Assembly: GCA_026387235.1 (NCBI GenBank) | Contig: JAPLMD010000025.1 | Coordinates: 1 to 33,361, forward strand | DNA length: 33,361 nucleotides | From: Candidatus Omnitrophota bacterium | GTDB lineage: Bacteria; Omnitrophota; Gorgyraeia; Gorgyraeales; Gorgyraeaceae | Direction: 5' to 3' | Part shown: in pieces, positions 17,128 through 24,368 of the stretch | Numbering within the stretch: the stretch's first letter is position 1 | How the letters are laid out: the number at the start of each line of letters is the position of its first letter | Notes under the pieces: model-generated | The model's input: only the letters and a program-made list of their open reading frames with translations | The model's database searches: none | What the model was told of the DNA's origin: nothing | Translations under genes and position numbers: made by a program

Positions 17128-18284
17128 CTTTTGCTTGATGATATATCTCTCTGTAATTTTAAAAGCAGCGCGTGGCGTTTTTCTTTTTCCCCGAGACTTA
17201 CGTCGTCTTTAAATTTAGCGGCCTTTGTAATGGGCCTGGGAGAATATTTAAAGATATAAGCAGCGCCAAACCGAAGCTCTCTAACTACATTTAAGGTATC
17301 TTTGAAGTCTTTTTCTGTTTCGCCGGGAAAGCCTACAATAATATCGCTGCTGACATTACCATTTTTAACAATCTTTCTAAAATCATCTACAAGCTTTTTG
17401 TACCTGGCTACAGTATATTTTCTATTCATTTTATTTAGGATTTTATCCGATCCGGATTGGATAGGTAAATGCAAGTTTTTTGATACGGATTCCAGGTCTC
17501 TCATTGTCTTAAACAAACTTAGGCTCGCGTCCTTTGGATGGCTGGTAAGAAAATTTATTTTAACACAGCCTGTCCACCTGCCAGGTGAGCCAATTGGCTC
17601 ACCTGGCAGGTGGACCAATTTATCTATTTTCGTCAGAAGCGCGACAAAATTAATTTTTTCTTTCAGGCCCTTACCATAAGAATTCACATTCTGGCCTAAA
17701 AGCGTGATTTCTTTCACACCTTTATCTATCAGTTTTTTAATTTCATCCAATATATCTCTTGAAGGCCTGCTTCTTTCCCTGCCGCGCACATACGGCACGA
17801 TGCAATATGAACAAAAATTATCGCATCCTTCCATTATTTTTACATACGCAGTTTTGCCTGTTTTTCTATTTTTGGAAAATGCCGGGATTATTTTTGACTT
17901 ATACCCCTCCAGATACATGATATGCCCGGCGCCAAGCCTGATTTTATCAATAATATCCGGCACCTTGTCTAAATCAGCAGGCCCGCATAAAAAATCCACG
18001 ATTGGAAACCTCCTGATGATTTCATCCTTCCGGGCCTCTGCCATACATCCTATGATACCTATTATAAGACCAGGTTTCTTTGCCTTTAATTTCTGAAGTT
18101 CGCCTATCTTGCCATAAACCCTGTCTTCCGCGTGTTTCCTAACGCTGCACGTATTAAAAATAGCTACATCAGCGTGCTCAAGCCTATCGCAAAAAACATA
18201 GCCCTTTTCCAAGAGCAAGTCTTTTAGCCTCGCAGAATCATGCTCGTTCATCTGACAGCCGAAAGTTTGAATAAAGGCTTTCAT
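17118..18284 (-). CDS. miaB: tRNA-2-methylthio-N6-dimethylallyladenosine synthase MiaB, short and with an insertion
   Basis: This 388-residue radical-SAM methylthiotransferase adds the 2-methylthio group to i6A37 of tRNA. The N-terminal cluster ligands Cys10, Cys46 and Cys80 and the radical-SAM triad Cys154, Cys158 and Cys161 (CDNFCSYC) are present. So are LLGQNVNSYG, LHLPIQSGSD and DIIVGFPGET. Two oddities stand out. Residues 224-238 (VHLPGEPIGSPGRWT) are encoded by a perfect 44-base palindrome, between a helix and the strand leading to TSHPKD, where homologues have only a short turn. The protein also ends soon after the radical-SAM domain, so the usual C-terminal TRAM domain is missing. A weak promoter-like pair (TTGGAA 18313-18318, TATAGA 18289-18294) lies in the 95-base gap upstream. 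Confidence 0.94.
   Translation of the reverse strand: MKAFIQTFGCQMNEHDSARLKDLLLEKGYVFCDRLEHADVAIFNTCSVRKHAEDRVYGKIGELQKLKAKKPGLIIGIIGCMAEARKDEIIRRFPIVDFLCGPADLDKVPDIIDKIRLGAGHIMYLEGYKSKIIPAFSKNRKTGKTAYVKIMEGCDNFCSYCIVPYVRGRERSRPSRDILDEIKKLIDKGVKEITLLGQNVNSYGKGLKEKINFVALLTKIDKLVHLPGEPIGSPGRWTGCVKINFLTSHPKDASLSLFKTMRDLESVSKNLHLPIQSGSDKILNKMNRKYTVARYKKLVDDFRKIVKNGNVSSDIIVGFPGETEKDFKDTLNVVRELRFGAAYIFKYSPRPITKAAKFKDDVSLGEKEKRHALLLKLQRDISSSKRCQ
17572..17615. repeat. 44-base perfect palindrome inserted in miaB
   Basis: Bases 17572-17615 read identically on both strands: the half-site starts GTCCACCTGCCAGGTGAGCC and is mirrored around a central AATT. It is read in frame as about 15 codons of miaB and includes no stop codon in that frame. 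The uninterrupted symmetry suggests a recent insertion or strong conservation of structure. Confidence 0.95.
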
Positions 18285-18379
18285 ATTATCTATATTGCAT
18301 ATTGGATAAGGCTTCCAAGATAAAAGGAGAAAATTTCGCCGGTATCTTTCTTAGGTTTCCTGCTATGAATCCTAAATTG

Positions 18380-18859
18380 TTATCTATTTGGTTTCACAGA
18401 TGCTTTTAGTTTAGAAATAGTGTTTAAGCTTTCGTCTATCATGTCATTTAAATCAGTAAAATATCCTTCCATCTTCTGGGCATGCCTTAGAGTGCCGGCT
18501 TCCAGGTCAGAAGGAAACGACTTTAACGATTTTAGATTAATCTCGTCTGTATTTTTTATCTTGGTCAACCAGAGTTCAAGATAAGTCACGGCCTCTTCAT
18601 TCCACTTATCTTTACTAACAGCATCAAATATGCCCATCATAAAAAAGTATGCGTCCAGCTGAGTCATGGTTACAATGCAAGCGTCCCACATATTATTTAA
18701 CAAGACAACATTCTTCGAGTTTCTTAAGAGGGCTTTTATATCCTTTGACTCGTCAAAAAGCTTATTACGCAGGTCGAGGAGCTGGTTATTATCCATGGCG
18801 TAGGCATTAGAATATAACAGGATAATCAATATCATAATAAGATAGAATATCTTCTTCAT
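18380..18859 (-). CDS. Small secreted protein of unknown function at the end of the pilus-like operon
   Basis: I do not recognise this 159-residue protein. It has a clear signal peptide (MKKIF followed by a hydrophobic run, cleavage likely after NAYA at 21). The mature part is about 138 residues, mostly predicted helical, with one cysteine and no lipobox. A strong AGGGAGGT lies before the ATG. It begins 26 bases after the GspM/PilO-like gene and is the last gene before a 95-base gap, so it is probably the distal gene of the secretion operon. By position it could be a periplasmic accessory of the apparatus or a PilP-like replacement, but nothing in the sequence shows this. Confidence 0.75.
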   Translation of the reverse strand: MKKIFYLIMILIILLYSNAYAMDNNQLLDLRNKLFDESKDIKALLRNSKNVVLLNNMWDACIVTMTQLDAYFFMMGIFDAVSKDKWNEEAVTYLELWLTKIKNTDEINLKSLKSFPSDLEAGTLRHAQKMEGYFTDLNDMIDESLNTISKLKASVKPNR

Positions 18860-18885
18860 TTAGCATACCTCCCTATTTTAATTAC

Positions 18886-19443
18886 CTACGGCATAACTAT
18901 TTTTGATATAGTCATACTGCACTGCGCAACCGTCGACTCTTTTGACTTCGGATTAATCTGATATTTCGCTATCATCAAAAGCTTATCTGAATTCTCTATA
19001 TTAAACATGAAATTGACTATCTGTTCCATCTGCGCCTCGCAATTTAACAACACTATGTATTTTTTAGCCGAACCGACGTCCTTTACGCCTCCCGGTTTCA
19101 GATCTACGAGATACACAGAATTCTTGCTCGCCAAATCCTCTATATCCCTCAGTAAAGAAGTAAATTCTTCCTCTTCAGAAACCCCTTTAGTTACAAAAGA
19201 GCTGTATTCCCGGCTCTCAGCGGATATCCTGTCTTTTTGAGCAAGTATCCGCAGGCTCTTGTTTATATTGGCCTCCCGTTTCTTTATCTCTTCATTAAAC
19301 GACTTGATCTTGGAATAGATAGGGTTTACCATTAGGCGCTCAAATAACACTATGGATAAAAAAATCGCCACGACGTAAAAAATAAACCTTTCTCTTTTGT
19401 TCAGGCGCGATAAAAATACGGATATTGACTTTATATTCAACAT
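18886..19443 (-). CDS. GspM/PilO-like inner-membrane assembly protein
   Basis: This 185-residue bitopic protein has one transmembrane helix (about 20-37) after a short basic cytoplasmic tail (RLNKRERF). A periplasmic coiled coil (about 42-75) and a small ferredoxin-like domain (about 95-185) follow. The architecture and the NKRERFIFYVVAI start match GspM/PilO. In those systems the protein pairs with the GspL/PilN partner to link the cytoplasmic ATPase complex to the periplasm. It starts six bases after the PilM-PilN fusion, the normal order for this pair. Sequence similarity is too weak to choose between the GspM and PilO names. Confidence 0.8.
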   Translation of the reverse strand: MLNIKSISVFLSRLNKRERFIFYVVAIFLSIVLFERLMVNPIYSKIKSFNEEIKKREANINKSLRILAQKDRISAESREYSSFVTKGVSEEEEFTSLLRDIEDLASKNSVYLVDLKPGGVKDVGSAKKYIVLLNCEAQMEQIVNFMFNIENSDKLLMIAKYQINPKSKESTVAQCSMTISKIVMP

Positions 19444-19449
19444 ATATTA

Positions 19450-20931
19450 TTATTCTTTCTCTCTCTCAAGCGCAGCGACTATCTCAAAATCAGTCACATC
19501 CCTGCCTTCCTCTTTCCTCTTTGTGGTATACTTGGTTTTTACATCTTTAAAATATTTCGACTTTTCCATTCTGTCCACAAACGAAAAAACAGCTGACATT
19601 GAATTAGCTACCCCCCTTACAGAAAATCTGTCCTGATCGTCAAATTTAATGTCCCCTGCCTCGATATCTAATGAAATAAGGCTGTATAACTCGTTCAAAA
19701 CATCTAAAGAATAACCACGGCCGGAGAGGTATTTTCTCACTAAACCTATTTCTGCAAAATTCTTCTCTAGTATATCCGCCCCTTTGCTTAATTCCTGCTC
19801 TTTGGCAGACAGTCGCGCAAGATAAGAACTTTTAAAATAAATCTTGCTTACCAATATAAAACATGCCAGGACTAAAAGCGTAAGCACGAATATTCCTGCC
19901 TTAATCAGGTCCCTGCCTCTTTCTTCCACTAATTTGCTGAGCTTTGCCTCTTCAGGCATAAGGTTTACTTTTATATTCTCCCGGCCTAAAATAGAGGCAA
20001 TTACATTTAAAAAAGACAGATGCTTATTAACGGGAGCCTTTCCTAAGGCATCGCTTACTATCGAGAAATGTTTATAATATTGCTCTACCTTGACAGGCAG
20101 ATGTAACCCGTTGTTCAATGCGACGTCTAAATTTTTAATATCTTCTATTGCGCCGCTCAGAACCACCATATCCGGGTTTTTTTCTATGCTCTCATTCTGA
20201 TAAGCCTCCAGAGACCGCCTCAATTCTTCTACAAACTTTGCTTCGTACTTATCCCTCTCGTTTATCAAATGCTGCGCGCCTATAGGTATAGACCTTACAA
20301 ATACAGGCCTGTCATTAAAAATAACCACAAAATCTGCGATCGACTCATCTATATGAACTATGCTGCGCGGAGATTTGACTGTTTCCAGCTTTAACATCTT
20401 TGAAACAAACCACACTAAACCCTCCGGCGCGAATAATATGTTATCTAATCCAAAACCTGCCTTGGCCAATATATCGAACTGCCTCTTTATGGCGCCCCGA
20501 GTCACTATGACTAACAGGACCTTGCTATATTTGTGTTTATAAGTGCCTATGTCTATATAATCGACGATTATTTCTTCCCGGGAATAAGGGGTATGCCTGC
20601 CTGCCTGCAGGTTTATAATTTCCTTGATTTCCTGAGGATCGCTCGAAGGTATTTCTATATTTTTAGTTATTACCAGATTAGAAGGCACAATATTTACTAT
20701 GCAATAGTTTTTCAGCTTCAAATCGTTAAATGCAGATCTCAGGAGTTTTGAGATATCCGCATCGCTGAATCCGTTTATATTCCAGCTGAAAAGATGAGCT
20801 ATCTCCATTTTATTGTATCCCGGCCTTATGTGCGCGACTTTCAAGGTGTTGCTGTCAAAATCCACGCCTATGAACTCGCGGCCGCCCGCTATGGACAAAG
20901 GATTCATCTTTCTGATATCAATACCGCGCAT
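19450..20931 (-). CDS. PilM-PilN fusion / GspL-like assembly platform protein
   Basis: This 493-residue protein combines a cytoplasmic actin-like PilM domain (about 18-310; FIGVDFDSNTLKVAHI, IVPSNLVITKNIEIP, VVLSGAIEDI) with a PilN-like part. The PilN part begins at KVNLMPEEAK (321-330), continues with one transmembrane helix (about 344-366) and ends in a periplasmic coiled coil and ferredoxin-like domain. This is the layout of GspL, in which PilM and PilN are one chain. It recruits the assembly ATPase to the inner membrane. SD AGGAG is eight bases upstream of the ATG, and the start lies next to the gspK stop. Genes for GspK and the GspM/PilO partner flank it. Confidence 0.87.
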   Translation of the reverse strand: MRGIDIRKMNPLSIAGGREFIGVDFDSNTLKVAHIRPGYNKMEIAHLFSWNINGFSDADISKLLRSAFNDLKLKNYCIVNIVPSNLVITKNIEIPSSDPQEIKEIINLQAGRHTPYSREEIIVDYIDIGTYKHKYSKVLLVIVTRGAIKRQFDILAKAGFGLDNILFAPEGLVWFVSKMLKLETVKSPRSIVHIDESIADFVVIFNDRPVFVRSIPIGAQHLINERDKYEAKFVEELRRSLEAYQNESIEKNPDMVVLSGAIEDIKNLDVALNNGLHLPVKVEQYYKHFSIVSDALGKAPVNKHLSFLNVIASILGRENIKVNLMPEEAKLSKLVEERGRDLIKAGIFVLTLLVLACFILVSKIYFKSSYLARLSAKEQELSKGADILEKNFAEIGLVRKYLSGRGYSLDVLNELYSLISLDIEAGDIKFDDQDRFSVRGVANSMSAVFSFVDRMEKSKYFKDVKTKYTTKRKEEGRDVTDFEIVAALEREKE

Positions 20932-20932
20932 A

Positions 20933-21988
20933 TCAAGACTCCTGCCAGTAAAGTATTTTTCCGTTTTTATCCATTACGCAAACAAGGCGCGCCGTATACT
21001 TTTTATTATTCAAATGCGCGGCGCACTTAACCGTAAAACTCTCTGAAGTAGCGGCTAAATAAAGTTCCGACACAGTATTCAATCCTGCTAAATCCGATTC
21101 TGACAACTGAGTAAATTCGTTTATCCTGACCGGTATGTCAGCAGGTATTTCAAAAATATTATCGTCAACTGTTCCGTCCAGCTTGTCCTTTCCGGATCTG
21201 AAGGAGATAATTATATCCGCCATGTCCTTACTCAATCCTAAAGCCAATAATACAGTTTTTGAAGCAGTGTTGACATTGATTCTCCCTGCCCCGTAAATCG
21301 TTATATAGCCCCTTAATTTCTCCAATATATCGGAACCCATGCCTTTAACCAGCAGAAGTTCATCTATGGATTCGATATCTGCATTTTTCGCCTCATAAGG
21401 ATACGCGGAATCCCTGTAATATGAATTTTCCGCGCTGCCTATAGGTATGGAAAGCATGCTGTCAGCATCCCGCCAGTCAATGATAGAAGCTGCTAATTCC
21501 TGAGAACTCATTTCATCGAAGCCAAGCGCAAGCTGAAAAAGGCGCTCCAGTACCTGAGCGTCTGCCTTGTTTATGTTTATCTTTCTGTTTTCGTCTACAA
21601 TGCCATAACGCGCCTCCAAAGATCCGCTATCTTCATTAATATGATCATAAAAAAAATCTATAACTCCCTCCCCTATCATTACGTCCTTGAACGCAGCCGG
21701 ATCATTATTCCACGCATCTTTTAGGCAGTCGCATACAGTTCCCTCCGATGCCTTTTTAAATTCTAAAAAAGCTTTCTGCGCCCCAGCCTCTAAAATAAAA
21801 GATAATTTATCATTCTCATCCAGGCGTTTAACTAACATCGCCTCTTGCCTCACGCCATAAGCCAATATCACGCTGAATATGGACAATAGAGAAATTGACC
21901 ATAGAGAAATTATCAATATACTGCCTCTGGAATTAACCGGCAATGGGGATATTGACTGTCTTGCTGAATTTAAATACCTTGTCTCCAT
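20933..21988 (-). CDS. gspK: Type II secretion minor pseudopilin GspK
   Basis: This 351-residue protein is the large minor pseudopilin that caps the pseudopilus. A processing site RG-SILIISLW lies at 21-30 followed by a hydrophobic helix to about 45. The large globular domain is typical of GspK and contains RKININKADAQVLERL and GRINVNTASKTVLLALG, the helix-hairpin-helix-like repeats of the family. The residue at +5 after cleavage is Ile rather than Glu, as expected for GspK. GGAG lies about eight bases before the ATG. The gene overlaps gspJ by 56 bases, indicating tight coupling. Confidence 0.92.
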   Translation of the reverse strand: METRYLNSARQSISPLPVNSRGSILIISLWSISLLSIFSVILAYGVRQEAMLVKRLDENDKLSFILEAGAQKAFLEFKKASEGTVCDCLKDAWNNDPAAFKDVMIGEGVIDFFYDHINEDSGSLEARYGIVDENRKININKADAQVLERLFQLALGFDEMSSQELAASIIDWRDADSMLSIPIGSAENSYYRDSAYPYEAKNADIESIDELLLVKGMGSDILEKLRGYITIYGAGRINVNTASKTVLLALGLSKDMADIIISFRSGKDKLDGTVDDNIFEIPADIPVRINEFTQLSESDLAGLNTVSELYLAATSESFTVKCAAHLNNKKYTARLVCVMDKNGKILYWQES

Positions 21989-22499
21989 CTGTAATCTCCA
22001 CCTCTAACCACACTGCCAATGGCAGGTTTTCCTTAAGCCATCTATCCTGCCAGATGTATTCTTTTCTCTCGATATCGTAAGAATAATACTTAAATTCCAG
22101 CGATTTTATATTTTTTAACACCTCTCTGACCACGCCTCTTGCTCCGGCGTAGACACAGGCAAAGTCCCTTTCTTCTTTATATGCCGATCCTGTTTTAGGG
22201 TCGTAAAAATAAGATATGCTGCCCACCGTCCTTTTGCGCAGCCTTGGGCTATTCACAATCGCCGCGAAATCAAGCTGGTTCTCCATACCGGAAAAATTAA
22301 TGCCCTTAAACTTCAGGGAATTCCTGAGATCGGACGCAAATTTATCGAAAAAAATGTATAAATCCTGCTCAGGCACTTCCTTGTTCAGCCGCTGCCAAAT
22401 CTTTATGCCGTTATTAAATGTAGAATATATGCCCAAGGAAATTACGCATAATAACGCAGTAACTATGAGCATCTCTATCAACGTGAAAGCGTTATACAT
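21933..22499 (-). CDS. gspJ: Type II secretion minor pseudopilin GspJ
   Basis: From the ATG at 22497-22499 this is a 188-residue prepilin-like protein beginning MYNAFTLIEMLIVTALLCVI. That is a class III leader with cleavage between Ala4 and Phe5 and Glu at +5. Ala replaces the usual Gly at -1. The globular part (FDKFASDLRNSL, IKSLEFKYYS, WLEVEITDGD) fits GspJ. The reading frame stays open upstream to 22619 with TTG/ATG starts. That extension is encoded by two hairpin repeats and would give an unusually long leader, so I use the downstream ATG. No clear ribosome binding site precedes it, so coupling to gspI or initiation in the repeat remains possible. Confidence 0.85.
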   Translation of the reverse strand: MYNAFTLIEMLIVTALLCVISLGIYSTFNNGIKIWQRLNKEVPEQDLYIFFDKFASDLRNSLKFKGINFSGMENQLDFAAIVNSPRLRKRTVGSISYFYDPKTGSAYKEERDFACVYAGARGVVREVLKNIKSLEFKYYSYDIERKEYIWQDRWLKENLPLAVWLEVEITDGDKVFKFSKTVNIPIAG

Positions 22500-22501
22500 T
22501 C

Positions 22502-22588
22502 GCGGCCACAAAACCGCACCCTTCAGGGTGTGGATGGAGTATGGCCGCTCAGTATTTCGCTTCAGGAAATCGCGGGCTTTAGCCCGCG
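22502..22588. repeat. Double hairpin repeat between gspI and gspJ
   Basis: Two adjacent hairpins fill the space between these genes. One has a 7-base outer stem GCGGCCA/TGGCCGC (22502-22508 with 22542-22548) enclosing CACCC-TTCA-GGGTG. The other is CGCGGGCT-TT-AGCCCGCG (22571-22588), a perfect 8-base stem. The region is open in the gspJ frame and is GC-richer than the flanking genes. Confidence 0.8.
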
Positions 22589-22593
22589 AAGCT

Positions 22594-22995
22594 TCATTTT
22601 TTTTCCACATATTTTGCAAATGCGGTCCGAGACACCTTTATATCCCTGGGCCCCTCCCGCCACGACACATCTAAAACTATTTTATACAGGTCCTGGGTAT
22701 CGTAGGCCAAATCATATGAAAGATTCCAGGCGAAATCCTTATTTCCGGCTTTAAATTTTCCGTCTCTGGCCATATTGGCCAAAGGCCCTGACTGCCTCAG
22801 GTTATCCTGTACGCTCCATATCTTTTCGTCTAGCCAATATCCGACGCTAAAATAATTATGGCAATAATTGAACGTATCAAGCGACTTAAAAAATACCTCG
22901 TGTATCAACACTGCCCCCAACGATAACACCATAGTCGCAAGCATTACCTCTATCAGGGTAAAGGCCCGCTTCTTACTCCCAGTTTTTAACATCAT
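22594..22995 (-). CDS. gspI: Type II secretion minor pseudopilin GspI-like
   Basis: This 133-residue prepilin-like protein starts with a basic leader and KKRAFTLIEVMLATMVLSLGAV, so cleavage is between Ala11 and Phe12 with Glu at +5. The length and VLDVSWREG near the end are GspI-like (GspI proteins end in a V.VSW motif). It is an initiating minor pseudopilin with GspJ and GspK. The start overlaps the end of gspG by 23 bases; GAGGG precedes it. No separate GspH is present in this cluster, unless this protein serves both roles. Confidence 0.85.
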   Translation of the reverse strand: MMLKTGSKKRAFTLIEVMLATMVLSLGAVLIHEVFFKSLDTFNYCHNYFSVGYWLDEKIWSVQDNLRQSGPLANMARDGKFKAGNKDFAWNLSYDLAYDTQDLYKIVLDVSWREGPRDIKVSRTAFAKYVEKK

Positions 22996-23389
22996 CAGAA
23001 CCCTCTATTCCATCCTTGCCAAGAGAATATAAATCATAATCAGATTGGCGATGGTCGCCCGGCGATTTATATTTATATTCCCTGCCCCACGGATCAAAAG
23101 GCTTTTTTTCCAGATACGGGCCGTTCCAATTACCGGCTGAAGACGGTTTGCTCAATAAGGCGTTAAGCCCTTCCTCCGAGGAAGGGAAACCACCGTTATC
23201 CAATTCGTAAAGCTTCAGGCCGGTTGAGATATTCGCCTGTATATCCGCTTTTGCCGCAGCCACTCTTGCCTGCTCTCCACGGCCCGTGAATCTGGGCATC
23301 ACCATTGCAACCAAGGCGCCTATAATTATAACTACCAGCATGAGTTCTATAAGCGTAAAACCCGCACTTTTCTTACTTATCCGAATCAT
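22973..23389 (-). CDS. gspG: Type II secretion major pseudopilin GspG
   Basis: From the ATG at 23387-23389 this is a 138-residue major pseudopilin: a short leader MIRISKKSAG, cleavage before Phe11, and FTLIELMLVVIIIGALVAMVMPRF as the N-terminal helix. The body has the GspG marks GLKLYELDNGGFPSSEEGLNAL, NWNGPYLEKKPFDPWG and YDLYSLGKDGIEGSDD, with the calcium-loop Asp residues. GGAGGA lies directly before the chosen start. An open frame extends 23 codons upstream, but that segment is the hairpin repeat at 23399-23426 and is not part of the protein. GspG subunits polymerise into the periplasmic pseudopilus. Confidence 0.96.
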   Translation of the reverse strand: MIRISKKSAGFTLIELMLVVIIIGALVAMVMPRFTGRGEQARVAAAKADIQANISTGLKLYELDNGGFPSSEEGLNALLSKPSSAGNWNGPYLEKKPFDPWGREYKYKSPGDHRQSDYDLYSLGKDGIEGSDDVKNWE

Positions 23390-23398
23390 ATATCCTCC

Positions 23399-23426
23399 AA
23401 ATTTGTGAAACAAATTTGATCCTGAG
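23399..23426. repeat. Hairpin repeat abutting gspG ribosome binding site
   Basis: AAATTTGT-GAA-ACAAATTT (23399-23417) forms an 8-base stem and continues with GATCCTGAG, matching the unit before dnaK (13229-13256) apart from a few changes that preserve pairing. The rest of the 95-base gap to the peptidase gene holds another imperfect inverted sequence around AAATGC/GCATTT. Confidence 0.75.
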
Positions 23427-23484
23427 GTAGCGTAAAGAAATGCGAGCAAAGCGAGCATTTTAGCTGCCGAAGGACCTTCTTATC

Positions 23485-24351
23485 TCAGCCTTCCTCCAAA
23501 TATTGCCTCCACTTTAAATCTAATTCTTCGATATCCTTTATGTATGTCGTATACGCGGCCCTGAATGCGTCCTCTAGCGACTTGCCGTCCCGCAATTCTC
23601 TGCAAAAATACGCAAAACTATCCGAGCCATATTTCTCTATCAAGAAACTTACCAAAGAAGCAGCCTCTAAGTAATAGGTGCTTATTATATTCTCGGCGCT
23701 TAAAAATAAAACCCCCGATTCGCCCTTTTTTGTGCGCGTCGCGCGTATATAAATCCTGCCGATCTCTTTAAAATCATCCAGGTTTATCTCCATCATATCT
23801 TTCATCGAAAGCAGCAAATCTTTTTCAAAAAAATTCTTGGCCGCCGCTTTTACAATCTGCCTTCTTGCCTCTTCTTCTCTCTGCGCCACGCCCTCATCCA
23901 GCCAAAGAGGTATCTGCCCCTTAAAACCTACAAAATCCCTGAAAACAAGATGGGCAATTTCATGCGGCAGCAGGGATTCCAGAAAATCCTTGCTCCAGGC
24001 ATAACTTACTATCTGTTTTTTTCTGTATTCCGCAATGCCCTGGGACCATTGGGGCTGGCCTGTTGCCTTTATAAAAGAAGGGTGGTCAGGGTATATGTAG
24101 ATCTTCACCCTTTTATCCCAAAGCCAAAAATCAGTATAACGGGCATAACCCAGATCTGACGCGATATTGCGGTAATACACCTCTGCCTTGTCTAACGCGT
24201 CTTTGGCGAATTTCTGATCCTGGATAAAATAAACAATAAAATGCTCTCCCTTAAACTCCTGCCAGTTTTCCTCAGCTGTAACAGCATGGCTCCAGCCCGC
24301 CGCCAGCGCAATATTCAAAATGATTAAAAATTTCAGCGCTTTTACGCTCAT
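23485..24351 (-). CDS. Exported peptidase MA-like zinc metalloprotease
   Basis: This 288-residue protein has a signal peptide (about 1-23) and a gluzincin-type site: HEIAH at 130-134 and the third ligand Glu153 in PLWLDEGVAQ. The HExxH plus downstream WLDEG pattern is that of the peptidase MA-like family. The N-terminal part (FKGEHFIVYFIQD) and the C-terminal helices (FLIEKYGSDSF, LDLKWRQYLEE) also fit. It should act in the periplasm or at the cell surface. It sits between gspF and gspG, where secretion operons do not normally carry a protease. It may process pseudopilins or the secreted substrates, or be a secreted substrate itself; the sequence does not decide. Confidence 0.85.
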   Translation of the reverse strand: MSVKALKFLIILNIALAAGWSHAVTAEENWQEFKGEHFIVYFIQDQKFAKDALDKAEVYYRNIASDLGYARYTDFWLWDKRVKIYIYPDHPSFIKATGQPQWSQGIAEYRKKQIVSYAWSKDFLESLLPHEIAHLVFRDFVGFKGQIPLWLDEGVAQREEEARRQIVKAAAKNFFEKDLLLSMKDMMEINLDDFKEIGRIYIRATRTKKGESGVLFLSAENIISTYYLEAASLVSFLIEKYGSDSFAYFCRELRDGKSLEDAFRAAYTTYIKDIEELDLKWRQYLEEG

Positions 24352-24368
24352 AAATTACGCGGCCTGCA

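Noticed and set aside
20591-20611. Short CTGC/CAGG tandem-like run in the PilM-PilN gene
   Set aside because: It encodes LQAGRH at a place where PilM proteins have a comparable segment. The repetition is too short to call a repeat element.
23390-23458. 23-codon upstream extension of gspG
   Set aside because: It is encoded by the hairpin repeat. The downstream ATG has a strong GGAGGA and gives a normal prepilin leader.
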